Positions 42,171 to 51,283 are shown, numbered from the stretch's first letter. The stretch: 64,000 nucleotides of DNA from UMGS1590 sp963558655 (GCA_963558655.1 CAUWHJ010000001.1:1-64000); one strand, 5' to 3'. Notes: generated by a model not told the origin, from the sequence alone. Numbers and translations: made by a program.

Positions 42171-44609
42171 ATGGACAATAATTATACCCACGGCACCATA
42201 GAGAGCCGTAATATTGTCGATGAAATGAAGGAATCTTTCATCGACTATTCAATGAGCGTCATCACCAGCCGTGCGCTGCCAGATGTGCGTGATGGTTTGA
42301 AACCAGTCCATCGCCGCATCCTCTATTCTATGTACAAAACCAACATGACACCGGACCGTCCGCATAAAAAATCGGCGCATATTGTTGGGAACGTGTTGGC
42401 GAACTACCATCCACACGGCGATGCTGCCGTTTATGATGCGATGGTGCGTTTGGCGCAGGATTTCAGTATGCGCTATCCGCTTGTCGATGGTCAGGGGAAC
42501 TTCGGGAACATTGATGGTTACGAAGCTGCTGCACAGCGTTATACCGAAGCCCGCATGGCGCGACTGGCACAGGAAATGCTGCGTGACATTGAAAAAGAAA
42601 CGGTTGACTTTATGCCAACCTATGACGAATCGTCAGAAGAGCCAGTGGTTTTGCCAGCACGTTATCCAAATTTGCTTGTCAATGGCACCTCTGGGATTGC
42701 GGTTGGTATGGCCACCAATATGCCGCCGCACAATCTGCGTGAAGTGACCGATGCTATCATTGCGTTGATTGACGACCCAACCATCAGCGATGAAAAGCTG
42801 GCGAATATTGTCAAGGCACCGGATTTCCCAACAGGCGGTATCATCATGGGGCTTTCCGGTGTGCGTGATGCCTACCTCACCGGACGCGGTGCCATCACCG
42901 TGCGTGCCCGTACGTCCATTGAAAAAATGGCCAATGGCAAGAGCCGCATTATTGTCACCGAAATTCCTTATCAAGTCAATAAAGCACGTCTTGTGGCGAA
43001 GATTGCCGACCTGGTTAAAGAAAAGACCATTGATGGCATTACGGCGCTGCGCGATGAATCCAACCGTGAAGGTATTCGTATCGTTATTGAATTGAGACGC
43101 GATGTGAATCCGCAAGTCGTGATGAACCAGCTCTACAAGCACACTGCGCTGCAAGATAATTTTAACGTTATCAATCTGGCGTTGGTTGATGGAGTGCCAA
43201 AAATTCTCACGCTGCGTGAAATTATGGTGCTTTATCTGGATCATCAGGAAGACGTTATTGTGCGTCGTACCCGCTATGATCTGCGTAAAGCCGAAGAACG
43301 CGCACACATTGTTGAGGGCTTGAAGATTGCCGTTGACAACATTGATGAGGTCATTGCCATCATTCGTTCTTCTTATGATGATAACGAATCCAAAGAACGT
43401 TTGGGCAAACGTTTCGGTCTTTCCGAGCGTCAGGCACAGGCGGTTATCGAAATGCAGCTGCGCCGCCTGCAAGGTTTGAATGTTGAAAAGCTCGAAGAAG
43501 AATTGGCAGACTTGCATCGCCGCATTGCGGAGTACAAGGCCATTCTTGCTGATGAAAACAAGGTCATGCAGATTGTGCGCGATGAATTGAGCGAGATTGC
43601 CGACAAATACAGCGATGCGCGCCGCACCGAAATTTCCTTCTCTAAGGACGATTTGAATGTGGAGGACCTCATTGCCGAAGAGGACATGGTCATCACTATC
43701 AGCCATGCCGGCTATATCAAACGTATGCCGATGGACAGCTATCGCAAGCAAAAGCGCGGTGGGCGTGGTGTGAATGCCACGAAGATGAAAGATGACGATT
43801 TTATTGAAAACATCTTCATCACCACGACGCATCACATGATGAACTTCTTCACCAACCGTGGCCGTCTCTTGCGCCTCAAAACCTTTGAGATTCCGGAAAG
43901 CAGCCGTGGTGGCCGCGGTACAGCGATGATTAACCTGCTCAAGCTGGGCAAGGGTGAAAAAGTGACCACCGTTTTGCCATGGAAAGACCAGGGTATCAGC
44001 GGTTACCTGACCTGTGTGACGGCAAAGGGTATGATTAAAAAGACCGACATTGCCGAATATCAGAATGTACGCAACGATGGCATCAAAGCCATCAACCTGC
44101 ATGAAGGTGACGAGCTGATTGACGTGCGTATCACCTCCGGCAGCGACGAGCTGATTCTCGTTTCCAAGCGCGGCAATGCCATTCGCTTTGCTGAAAGCGA
44201 TGTCAACCCAACCGGCCGCAGCACCTCCGGTGTGCGCGGAATGCGTATTGACGAAGGCGACAGCGTTGTGGGCATGGATATTGTGCGTGACGACTGCGAA
44301 CTGTTGGTCATCAGCGAAAACGGCTATGGGAAGCGCACCGCACTGAGCGAATACCATACGCAAACCCGTGGCGGCAAAGGTGTGCTGACGCTCAAAGTGA
44401 GCGAAAAGACCGGCAGCGTTACCTCGGCGCTTGTGGTGCGTGGCAATGAAGAAATTATGGTTATTAGCCGTGAAGGTACACTGATTCGCACCGCTGTTTC
44501 AGACATCAGCGTTCTCAGCCGTGCCACCCAAGGGGTTAAGGTGATGAAGCTGGACGATGGCGACACCGTCATTGATACAGCTCGTTTTGTCGATGAGGAC
44601 GACGAATAA
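42171..44609 (+). CDS. gyrA: DNA gyrase subunit A
   Basis: An 812-residue GyrA. The N-terminal catalytic domain has the active-site Tyr in QRYTEARMA and the quinolone-resistance region HPHGDAAVYDAMVRLAQDF: the residues at the usual resistance positions are Ala and Tyr in GDAAVYDAM. Six C-terminal beta-pinwheel repeats follow, with the GyrA-box-like KQKRGGRG motif. AGGAGG precedes the ATG. Co-transcribed with gyrB. Confidence 0.97.
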   Translation: MDNNYTHGTIESRNIVDEMKESFIDYSMSVITSRALPDVRDGLKPVHRRILYSMYKTNMTPDRPHKKSAHIVGNVLANYHPHGDAAVYDAMVRLAQDFSMRYPLVDGQGNFGNIDGYEAAAQRYTEARMARLAQEMLRDIEKETVDFMPTYDESSEEPVVLPARYPNLLVNGTSGIAVGMATNMPPHNLREVTDAIIALIDDPTISDEKLANIVKAPDFPTGGIIMGLSGVRDAYLTGRGAITVRARTSIEKMANGKSRIIVTEIPYQVNKARLVAKIADLVKEKTIDGITALRDESNREGIRIVIELRRDVNPQVVMNQLYKHTALQDNFNVINLALVDGVPKILTLREIMVLYLDHQEDVIVRRTRYDLRKAEERAHIVEGLKIAVDNIDEVIAIIRSSYDDNESKERLGKRFGLSERQAQAVIEMQLRRLQGLNVEKLEEELADLHRRIAEYKAILADENKVMQIVRDELSEIADKYSDARRTEISFSKDDLNVEDLIAEEDMVITISHAGYIKRMPMDSYRKQKRGGRGVNATKMKDDDFIENIFITTTHHMMNFFTNRGRLLRLKTFEIPESSRGGRGTAMINLLKLGKGEKVTTVLPWKDQGISGYLTCVTAKGMIKKTDIAEYQNVRNDGIKAINLHEGDELIDVRITSGSDELILVSKRGNAIRFAESDVNPTGRSTSGVRGMRIDEGDSVVGMDIVRDDCELLVISENGYGKRTALSEYHTQTRGGKGVLTLKVSEKTGSVTSALVVRGNEEIMVISREGTLIRTAVSDISVLSRATQGVKVMKLDDGDTVIDTARFVDEDDE

Positions 44610-44638
44610 ACCATTGACATAAAACTTTCATAAAAAAA

Positions 44639-44699
44639 CAGCCAAAATGAGTTAATTTTACTGTTGTAAAAAAATTTGCTCAAATTTTGGCTGTTTTTT
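44639..44699 (+). terminator. Terminator of gyrBA
   Basis: ACAGCCAAAAT (44639-44649) pairs with ATTTTGGCTGT (44684-44694), T6 run to 44699, with a 34-nt loop. Confidence 0.75.
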
Positions 44700-44793
44700 G
44701 TATATCCTGATGGTATTCAACAAACAGATGTGATATGATAAGTATATAACATTTTCTTGCTTTCCGCTTTAAACAAATCGAGGTGAACATTTT

Positions 44794-45120
44794 ATGCCAA
44801 TCGGAAAACGTTTGGAAGAACTCATCAACTATCGCAATACCAATGTGAACCATGTGGCCAGAGAGGCGGGCATCAGCCCACAAACCATCTATGGCATCAT
44901 CAAACGTGATAACACAAAGGTCGACATCAATATTCTTTTGGCGTTAGCTAAAGAATTGAACGTGACACTCGACTATTTCTCAGGCGGTCCCCTCGACGCC
45001 ATTGAAGTTGACGTGGAAACCTTTGTCAGCCGTTATCGTCAACTTGATAACCATGGCAAAACAGTGGTACAGGCCTTGATCGATCTTGAGCTGGACCGTG
45101 TTCAGACAGAGGGTGTTTGA
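44794..45120 (+). CDS. XRE-family helix-turn-helix regulator
   Basis: A 108-residue protein with an N-terminal Cro/C1-type helix-turn-helix (residues about 5-62: VNHVAREAGISPQTIYGIIK, then DINILLALAKELNVTLDYF). The C-terminal tail is short and acidic. Monocistronic, convergent with apbE. Target unknown. Similar small regulators occur as core-genome genes in many Bacillota. Confidence 0.85.
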   Translation: MPIGKRLEELINYRNTNVNHVAREAGISPQTIYGIIKRDNTKVDINILLALAKELNVTLDYFSGGPLDAIEVDVETFVSRYRQLDNHGKTVVQALIDLELDRVQTEGV

Positions 45121-45185
45121 GCAGAAGGATAGGGAAAGGGCGCACCCGAAGCCCGCAGGTTTTGGGTGCGCTGTTTGTTTGCGTA

Positions 45186-45234
45186 AAAATAGAGCTTACA
45201 GCTTTTGGTGATGAAAAGCTGTAAGCTCTATTTT
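45186..45234. terminator. Bidirectional terminator between xre and apbE
   Basis: A perfect 21-bp stem (45186-45206 with 45214-45234; core GAGCTTACAGC) with A4 and T4 ends serves both strands. A second stem GCGCACCC/GGGTGCGC lies at 45140-45171. Confidence 0.88.
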
Positions 45235-45236
45235 AT

Positions 45237-46400
45237 TTAGATAATGCGTGTGGCACGTTCGTCGGAGGCTTTGCGTAGCGGACTAGCACCGCCGGGGTCG
45301 GAGACAAGGGTGAAGGCGGTGCCGTTTTTATCCTGAATGCCGGCAGTGATGGTGATGTCTTTGCCGTTTATGTTTGCGGCATCTTCTGCGGTATCGTTGA
45401 CATCGCCGTTGATGAGCACGGCGTCAAAACGGATGCGGCGTGTTTCCCAATAGGCAAGCGCATCGTCACGCCCCATGATGCAAAGCGTGTCGGCAAGCGC
45501 CGCCGCCAGTACCCCATCTTCCGCAACCACGGTGGCAGAGGCAAGGCCGCTTTCTGCGGGATAGCCGGTGCGTGGGTCGATGAGGTGGTGATAAACATGG
45601 CCGTTCTGGCTGAAGGTAGCTTGATAGCCGGCGCCGGTAAAGACATCATCGTTGAGGGTTTGGTAGTTGGCAATGACCAGTTTGTTGTCGGCAGGATTGG
45701 TGATGTTGACGCTCCACTTTTCATCACGCAAATCGGCGGAAAAAGTGGCAGCACCGTTTCCTTCCAAAAATCCGGCATCGCCGTTTTCATAACGTTTCTG
45801 GTCCAGTCCGAGGGTGATAAAGCCGCGGTCCAGTGCGTAGTCGGAAAAGACCTTTTTTATATGGTCGGCAAGATAGCCTCTGGCGATGCTGTCTACATTG
45901 ACACGCACAGATTCTGGAATGGTGATGGTGTTGCCCTGAATATTGATTTGGCTGTCATCAACATGAGCGAGCAGGGCTTTTAAGGTGGCGTCATCTGGCA
46001 CCTGGTAGTCGCCTGTGGTGAAGCCCCAGGCATCGAGCACCGGCGCAAGCGTACAGCTGTACAGCCCGCCGGTATCGGCAGAAATTTCTTTGGCGCGGCT
46101 GAGCAGCGCTACGGTGTCTGGGTCGGCGGTGATGGTTTTTTCTTTGTTAAGGGTGGCAATGTCTCCGCTGCCGTTGTAGGCAAAGAGTGCATCTAAACGT
46201 TCAATTTCACGGCAGGCAGCATCAAGCGCGCCTTCGGCCTGTTCACCCTGTGCGCCGATGAGAATGGTTTGGCCAAGCGCTTCGGTTTGCTTGGTATGCA
46301 AAATGTCGCCTGTGTGATGGGTGCCTAAAAATCCGCCCACAAAAATACAGGTGGCAAATAAAATAATCAGTGCCAACGTTTGTTGTTTCATAGAGGGCAT
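45237..46400 (-). CDS. apbE: FAD:protein FMN transferase (ApbE)
   Basis: A 387-residue ApbE protein with an N-terminal hydrophobic segment (LALIILFATCIFVGGFLG), so it is exported and probably membrane-anchored or lipid-linked (the Cys lies within the hydrophobic stretch). It attaches FMN through a phosphoester to Thr/Ser of flavoproteins such as RnfG/NqrC. Motifs: VNVDSIARGYLADHI and HLIDPRTGYPAESG. The usual glycine motif ISLGG is replaced by ITLGLDQ, a departure in a conserved loop. Start ATG 46400 or 46391 (MKQQ). Confidence 0.85.
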   Translation of the reverse strand: MPSMKQQTLALIILFATCIFVGGFLGTHHTGDILHTKQTEALGQTILIGAQGEQAEGALDAACREIERLDALFAYNGSGDIATLNKEKTITADPDTVALLSRAKEISADTGGLYSCTLAPVLDAWGFTTGDYQVPDDATLKALLAHVDDSQINIQGNTITIPESVRVNVDSIARGYLADHIKKVFSDYALDRGFITLGLDQKRYENGDAGFLEGNGAATFSADLRDEKWSVNITNPADNKLVIANYQTLNDDVFTGAGYQATFSQNGHVYHHLIDPRTGYPAESGLASATVVAEDGVLAAALADTLCIMGRDDALAYWETRRIRFDAVLINGDVNDTAEDAANINGKDITITAGIQDKNGTAFTLVSDPGGASPLRKASDERATRII

Positions 46401-46584
46401 CCGTCCTTCCTTATGATTTAAATGTAACAGTGTCGGCAGATGGTGTCAAGGGGAAGGCGGGTGCACACTGAGAAAAACGGACGTTGTAGCAAAAATTCGC
46501 AGATATTTAACTTTGAATGTTCTGTTTTGTGCGTTGAGCATAAAGTTGGAGCTTCTTAAATTGTAGCAATATCTTCAAGATTCG

Positions 46585-46613
46585 TTGCTGCTTTGCTAAA
46601 AATCGGGTATAAT
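46585..46613 (+). promoter_or_regulatory. Promoter of the surface-protein gene
   Basis: TTGCTG (46585-46590), 17 bp, TATAAT (46608-46613), ahead of the Shine-Dalgarno AAAGGAG and ATG 46675. Confidence 0.6.
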
Positions 46614-46674
46614 GAAGGTAACTTTATTATTGCAGATTTTTACAGAGTAATAAAAATCAAAGGAGATGAGGACG

Positions 46675-48522
46675 ATGAAAAGGAAATTGACAGCACTTTT
46701 AACCTTGCTGGTGTTTGCAGGGAGCATTTTCCTGCCGCAAACAGCAGCTGTGGCTATACCGGCTGGAGGTGCAACGTACACCGCTGTTAATCGCACGCCG
46801 GCGCTTCACGAAGCGGCTGGTGTGGTGAGCGGTATGCAGGAATTGCGTGTGAATAATGGCAGCGATGCCGGTGTGCTGGCTTATGCGCTGAACGCTACAC
46901 GGCAGATGCCATCGGCACAGGGGACAAGCGGTTATGTGAAAATGGCAGCCAATGGCGCAGAAGATTGGAAACGCCTGGTTGATAAGGCACAGAATCCGGC
47001 TACGGTGCGCCAAGATGTGCTGAATGTCATCTGGAATGGTTATCCTTACATGGCAGGCACCTGGAAAGGCGTCAGCGGCGATCCTGCGGGACTTGCTGCC
47101 AAAAGTGGGCTGACCCTTGCTCAGTTGACACCGCTGTACAATCTTGCTGTAACGCAGCAGGCTATTTGGCACTATACTGACAATCAGCCAATCGGCGGTC
47201 CTTTGGCAGAGGAAGTCAAAAAGTTGGTTGCAGCAAGCAAGGCAAATCCTGCGCCAAGCAATTTTGACCTCGACATTTACGATGCCAGTGGCATTGCAGC
47301 GCAGAGAACAAGCCATCTGATTGCCACATCGGCGGCGCAGAAGCAGGCTGTCAGCATTAAGGTGACGCATCGTTGGCTGGATGCAAGCGGTAACCTTCTT
47401 ACCGGAGTGCCAACGCCAACCCTTTCTTTCGCCCTTTACCAAGGCGAGAGCACCGAGCCAATGGCAGTCTACGGCATGAATGATGCGGTGGGCACCTTGG
47501 CGTTTGCCCTCTTTGATGACGAACAAACCTATCGTTTGGAACCGGTTTTGAGCGGCCAAACGGAAGGGTTTGATGTTGGCAAGGCACAAACCTTTAGCCT
47601 GAAAGGCGAGCAGGGAGCGGTGGTGTATCTTGATTTCACCACCACCTATAAAACCGATGGAGACGTAGAAACGCCGGCAGTGAGTGTACCGCTTGGCGCC
47701 ACCCTGAGCCTTGATGGCAATACGCCAAAAGATGGCACGTTCACGCTGATGCTCAAAGATGAAGCGGGGAACATCTTACAAACCAAGAGCAATACCGGCG
47801 CCAATGTTAAATTTGACGAAATCCGTTATGACAAAGAAGGTGTCTATACTTACACCATCAGTATGCAGGCTGGCACAGATAGTAAGATAGCCTATGATAA
47901 AGCGGTTTACACGGTGATTGTGAACGTGACCCGTGGTGAAGCATTGTCTGCTGTGGTGACGTATCAGAAAGACGGCATCGTGTACACAGGCATACCGGCT
48001 TTTGCAGGAAAAAGTGTGAGCACGCCGACGACACCATCGGATAAAACCGTCGATGTCACAGTCAACAAGGTGTGGAAGAACGACAAAAGCTCGACACGTC
48101 CAAGTTCTGTGCAAATGCAGCTTTACCGTGACGGCAAGGCTTATGGCAGTAAAGTCACATTAAACAGCGCCAATGGCTGGAAATATACCTGGAACGATTT
48201 GGACGACGATTATAAATGGACGGTCAATGAACCTTCGGTGCCAAGTGGTTACACGAAATCGGTGAAGAACAGTGGCAATAACTGGACTATCACCAACACG
48301 GCAAAAAAATCATCAACCACCACAACAACCACGAAGTCGGATAAGAACAACACATCTAAAACCGATAGCGATAAAACAAAAAATCGCAGCACACCGGAAA
48401 CCGGCGACCGTTCCCATCTTCGCCTTTTTGGTACCATTGCCATTATTTCTCTGAGCGGCATGGTGGCCATTGCAGCCATTTGGCTCCTGACAAGCCGCAA
48501 CCGTTTGCGCGGTAAAAAGTAA
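46675..48522 (+). CDS. Sortase-anchored surface protein with thioester-like, pilin-linker and CnaB domains
   Basis: A 615-residue exported protein. In order: signal peptide (1-28, KRKLTALLTLLVFAGSIFLP); a thioester-domain-like region (about 45-200) with the Gln motif TQQAIWHYTD (Q161) but Ala71 (LAYALN) where the thioester Cys is expected; a middle region; an FctA/Spy0128-like isopeptide domain (about 340-430); a CnaB-type domain (about 460-545); a Ser/Thr/Lys-rich wall-spanning stretch; and a sorting signal TPETGD, hydrophobic helix, RNRLRGKK. Likely an adhesin or pilus subunit anchored by the sortase encoded next. Confidence 0.85.
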   Translation: MKRKLTALLTLLVFAGSIFLPQTAAVAIPAGGATYTAVNRTPALHEAAGVVSGMQELRVNNGSDAGVLAYALNATRQMPSAQGTSGYVKMAANGAEDWKRLVDKAQNPATVRQDVLNVIWNGYPYMAGTWKGVSGDPAGLAAKSGLTLAQLTPLYNLAVTQQAIWHYTDNQPIGGPLAEEVKKLVAASKANPAPSNFDLDIYDASGIAAQRTSHLIATSAAQKQAVSIKVTHRWLDASGNLLTGVPTPTLSFALYQGESTEPMAVYGMNDAVGTLAFALFDDEQTYRLEPVLSGQTEGFDVGKAQTFSLKGEQGAVVYLDFTTTYKTDGDVETPAVSVPLGATLSLDGNTPKDGTFTLMLKDEAGNILQTKSNTGANVKFDEIRYDKEGVYTYTISMQAGTDSKIAYDKAVYTVIVNVTRGEALSAVVTYQKDGIVYTGIPAFAGKSVSTPTTPSDKTVDVTVNKVWKNDKSSTRPSSVQMQLYRDGKAYGSKVTLNSANGWKYTWNDLDDDYKWTVNEPSVPSGYTKSVKNSGNNWTITNTAKKSSTTTTTTKSDKNNTSKTDSDKTKNRSTPETGDRSHLRLFGTIAIISLSGMVAIAAIWLLTSRNRLRGKK

Positions 48523-48534
48523 GCCGTTCTTTTG

Positions 48535-48569
48535 ATGGTGGCGCGTGTACGCACGTGCCACCATTTTTT
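48535..48569 (+). terminator. Terminator between surface protein and sortase
   Basis: ATGGTGGC (48535-48542) pairs with GCCACCAT (48557-48564), inner CGTG/CACG also paired, then T6. Confidence 0.75.
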
Positions 48570-48621
48570 ATAAGCGCTTGTTCGTTCTTTAGAAGAGTTG
48601 TTAGAAGAAAGGAGGCAGCCT

Positions 48622-49383
48622 ATGGGCAAACATAAGCGGCGTTTGCTGGCGGTCTTGTTCGTTGTTTTCGCCGGAGTGTTCATTGCATCGGCAGGCCTTT
48701 TTGGCTGGACAGCCTATCAGCAGCACCAGGAAAACGAGGCCTTTGCAGTGCTGCGCGCGCAGCAAGAAGCGGCAAAACAGGCGGCTGCCGATGCAGCAGC
48801 TGCACGTCAGGCCACCTACGATACCTTGCATGGGCAAAATGCCGACTACGCAGGCTGGCTCAACGTAACAGGCACGCAGATTGATTATCCTGTTATGTGG
48901 ACCCCTTCGGCACCGGAGTATTATTTGCGCCGTGCGTTCGACCAATCGCCTTCAGAAAGCGGCACGCCGTTTATCGGCGAAGGTGCAGACATCAACAGCG
49001 ATTGCCTCATTATTTACGGCCATGAGATGCAAAATGGTACCATGTTTGGCGAGCTTGACCGCTACGCTGACCCTGCCTTCTTTCAGAGCAACGGCGCACG
49101 CACCATCTATCTCTACACCCGTGATGAAACACGTCTCTACGAAATTTTCGCCGCCGTGCAAACACGCCTTTTGGCAGACAACGAAGAAGGCTATCGCTAT
49201 TACAACGCAGCCGGTGCGTTGGACGAAACCGGCTTTGCGGCGCTTGTGAACTGGCTGAAACAAAACGACCTTTACGATACAGGCATCACCCCCGCCTATG
49301 GCGAGCAAATTCTCTTGCTTTCCACTTGCAGCTACCATACAGAAGGCGGTCGCTTCCTAGTAGCAGCTCGGCGCATTGCATGA
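48622..49383 (+). CDS. Class B sortase
   Basis: A 253-residue sortase with an N-terminal membrane anchor (residues 8-30) and a coiled, Ala/Gln-rich stalk (about 35-65). Catalytic residues: H134 (IYGHEM), C236 (LSTCSYH) and R244 (GRFLVAARR). The TCSY context is typical of SrtB. It cleaves a sorting signal and joins the protein to peptidoglycan or to a pilus. The adjacent TPETG protein is the obvious substrate. ATG 48622 follows AAAGGAGG. Confidence 0.92.
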   Translation: MGKHKRRLLAVLFVVFAGVFIASAGLFGWTAYQQHQENEAFAVLRAQQEAAKQAAADAAAARQATYDTLHGQNADYAGWLNVTGTQIDYPVMWTPSAPEYYLRRAFDQSPSESGTPFIGEGADINSDCLIIYGHEMQNGTMFGELDRYADPAFFQSNGARTIYLYTRDETRLYEIFAAVQTRLLADNEEGYRYYNAAGALDETGFAALVNWLKQNDLYDTGITPAYGEQILLLSTCSYHTEGGRFLVAARRIA

Positions 49384-49384
49384 A

Positions 49385-49425
49385 AAAACGCCTGCACAAC
49401 TCTCTTGCGGTTGTGCAGGCGTTTT
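49385..49425. terminator. Terminator between sortase and alarmone synthetase genes
   Basis: AAAACGCCTGCACAAC (49385-49400) and GTTGTGCAGGCGTTTT (49410-49425) pair perfectly over 16 bp; works for both converging genes. Confidence 0.88.
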
Positions 49426-49428
49426 CTC

Positions 49429-50130
49429 TTAGCAGCCATCTTCGGCATGAATTTGCTGGCAAAGATTGTTCATCAGTTTGTCCAGTTCGGTGCTCACATC
49501 GGCACAGATTTTGAGATCATCGGCCATTTTTGGCGTGAAGAGGTAATCTTTCTTATAGTGCAGCTGGTGCTCTAAAGACGCCCAGAAATCCATGGCGATG
49601 GTGCGGAGCTGAATTTCTACGTTCATCATACGTTTTTCGCTGGTGAGGAAAATCGGCACCGAAACAATGAGATGCAGGCTGCGATAACCGTTTTCCTTTG
49701 GCTGGGCAATGTAATCTTTGCGCTCAATCAGCGTGATATCGTCCTGGCGAATCAGAGCCTCTGCCACGCGGTACACATCGTCCACAAAGGAACAGACCAC
49801 ACGCACGCCCGCTACATCGAAAAGATTTTTTTCAATGGATTCTACGCTTAATGGAAAGCCTTTGCGGTCGAGCTTGTCGATGATGCTCGATGGTTCTTTT
49901 AAGCGTGACTTGATGTTTTCAATAGGATTGCGCTCGTAAAGAACGGAAAATTCTTCGTTGATGACGTTAAACTTGGTTTCAATTTCCATAATTGCACAGC
50001 GATAATATGCCATTAGTTTATGAAAGGCAAAAAGCTGCTCACGTGCAATGTGCACCAGATTTTCTTGCGTTTCAGCGTCATTAAGGTCGCTGTTCAAAAT
50101 ATAATCTTCCAGCTTCTTATTGTTGTCCAT
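49429..50130 (-). CDS. Small alarmone synthetase (RelA/SpoT domain)
   Basis: A 233-residue protein with a single RelA/SpoT synthetase domain: IENIKSRLKEPSSIIDKLDR, DVAGVRVVCSFVDDVYRVAE, KENGYRSLHLIVSVP and VEIQLRTIAMDFWASLEHQL. No HD hydrolase or regulatory domains. It makes (p)ppGpp from GTP/GDP and ATP, as RelQ/RelP proteins do. ATG at 50130 follows AAGGGAGG. Confidence 0.92.
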   Translation of the reverse strand: MDNNKKLEDYILNSDLNDAETQENLVHIAREQLFAFHKLMAYYRCAIMEIETKFNVINEEFSVLYERNPIENIKSRLKEPSSIIDKLDRKGFPLSVESIEKNLFDVAGVRVVCSFVDDVYRVAEALIRQDDITLIERKDYIAQPKENGYRSLHLIVSVPIFLTSEKRMMNVEIQLRTIAMDFWASLEHQLHYKKDYLFTPKMADDLKICADVSTELDKLMNNLCQQIHAEDGC

Positions 50131-50240
50131 AGGAAACCTCCCTTGGTTGTTGAACACAGGTATGTGCCTGCTACTCGCTGCTATCATGCACCATTCTGCC
50201 GCTTTTGTCAAATATTTTTTCGCACCAAAAAGAAAGCGTT

Positions 50241-50468
50241 TTAATCGTTGTCTTCTGCGTGGTCGTGCGGATTTTCCTGTGAGCGAAAGCGGCTGAAGAT
50301 GCCCTTGTCTTCAGGAATCCCTGTTTTTGCAATGCTAAGCAGAATCAGCCCCCAAATGATGGCAACGATGGCATGGGTGCGTATGGCAGCGTTGAAAATG
50401 CAGACAATGCCGCCAATCAGACAGAGGATACCGAGCAGAGCAAGCAGCAGAGGCCATGCTTTTTTCAT
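50241..50468 (-). CDS. Small two-helix membrane protein (75 aa)
   Basis: Starts at ATG 50468 after GGGAGGCATCACC. Two membrane segments (WPLLLALLGILCLIGGIVCI, then AIVAIIWGLILLSIA) and a charged, His/Asp-rich tail. No family recognised. It stands alone between the alarmone synthetase and a tRNA gene. Confidence 0.65.
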   Translation of the reverse strand: MKKAWPLLLALLGILCLIGGIVCIFNAAIRTHAIVAIIWGLILLSIAKTGIPEDKGIFSRFRSQENPHDHAEDND

Positions 50469-50512
50469 GGTGATGCCTCCCTTATGGTTGTGATTGATAG
50501 TTGTGAGAACAT

Positions 50513-50543
50513 AAAAAAAACAGAGGTTCAATGAACCTCTGTA
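50513..50543 (-). terminator. Terminator of the tRNA-Lys gene
   Basis: On the minus strand ACAGAGGTTC pairs with GAACCTCTGT and runs into T8, directly after the tRNA. Confidence 0.8.
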
Positions 50544-50548
50544 AACAA

Positions 50549-50621
50549 TGGACCGTCAGGGGATCGAACCCTGGACAACACGATTAAGAGTCGCGTGCTC
50601 TACCAGCTGAGCTAACGGTCC
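50549..50621 (-). tRNA. tRNA-Lys (anticodon CTT)
   Basis: On the minus strand a 73-nt cloverleaf: acceptor GGACCGT/ACGGTCC with discriminator A, D-arm GCTCAGCTGGTAGAGC, anticodon loop CTCTTAA (anticodon CTT, Lys), T-arm CAGGGTTCGATCCCCTG. CCA is not encoded. A terminator follows. Confidence 0.95.
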
Positions 50622-50712
50622 ATCTCGCAACTGCAAGGACTATTATAGCGAGGGAAGCGCGGCTTGTCAATAAAAACTTATCAAGTTTTTACAGTTTCTT
50701 GCTAAAAGCGGC

Positions 50713-51042
50713 TCATAAATCACGAATGGCGGCTTCTGGCTCCCAAATGGCTTTTACCGGAATGAGGCGGTGTTCTTTGGCGTAATTGGCAATGTGGCGA
50801 ACGCAGCGAGGGTCGCCTTCGAGCACCACAAAATCTCCGATGCTGGCTTCTTTGTCCAACCAGGTGCAGAGATCGGCCAGTGGGGCTTCGATGCTTTCGT
50901 CGTCATAGCTTTCTGCGTGCTTCCAGAAATTAGTCATTGTGATGGGTGGTTTTTGCATATCGCGTGCTTCACGCAGGGAAATGGCAAGATAATGGTCGTC
51001 GGTGAGACGGTGTTGGGTAAGAATATGGGCTTTGCCGCTCAT
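50713..51042 (-). CDS. Protein of unknown function, weakly Csx20-like
   Basis: A 109-residue soluble protein. The pattern ILTQHRLTDDHYLAISLREA near the start and GDFVVLEGDPRCVRHIANYA before the C terminus recalls Csx20 proteins (HxLTxxQ at the start and GDxxLIQGDxG near the end), but no CRISPR array or cas gene lies in the window. The fold may be shared with other small nucleotide-sensing proteins. Call is tentative; the reading frame is well supported by its ribosome site (AAAGGAGCG). Confidence 0.6.
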   Translation of the reverse strand: MSGKAHILTQHRLTDDHYLAISLREARDMQKPPITMTNFWKHAESYDDESIEAPLADLCTWLDKEASIGDFVVLEGDPRCVRHIANYAKEHRLIPVKAIWEPEAAIRDL

Positions 51043-51186
51043 GTTGAACGCTCCTTTGTCGTCAGATATGGTTTCATTATAGCCGATGGCTGCATCTGGT
51101 GCAAGGCGGAAAAAATGAGTAGCGTTAAACGCTTTTTTCGTGTGTTTCTATAATAATGTGTATTTATAGGCAGCTATGGATTTTTT

Positions 51187-51225
51187 TAGGCATTATTCCT
51201 AGGTGAACGGAGGAATCGGTGCCTA
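51187..51225. promoter_or_regulatory. Interrupted dyad upstream of iscR-like gene
   Basis: TAGGCA-TT-ATTCCT (51187-51200) is mirrored by AGGAAT-CGG-TGCCTA (51211-51225). It sits just upstream of the TGC-TATAAT extended -10 at 51240-51248. Confidence 0.5.
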
Positions 51226-51239
51226 TTTTACATACAATA

Positions 51240-51248
51240 TGCTATAAT
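51240..51248 (+). promoter_or_regulatory. Extended -10 promoter of the iscR-like gene
   Basis: TGCTATAAT with no good -35 box, 35 bp before the ATG at 51284. The missing -35 leaves room for control by a DNA-binding protein. Confidence 0.55.
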
Positions 51249-51283
51249 AGGGATATAACGATGTTTGTTCAGAGGTGAAGATC

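Noticed and set aside
42633..44363. A 576-codon open frame on the minus strand opposite gyrA
   Set aside because: Antisense shadow of gyrA; low-complexity Asn/His/Phe-rich translation, no ribosome site or family match.
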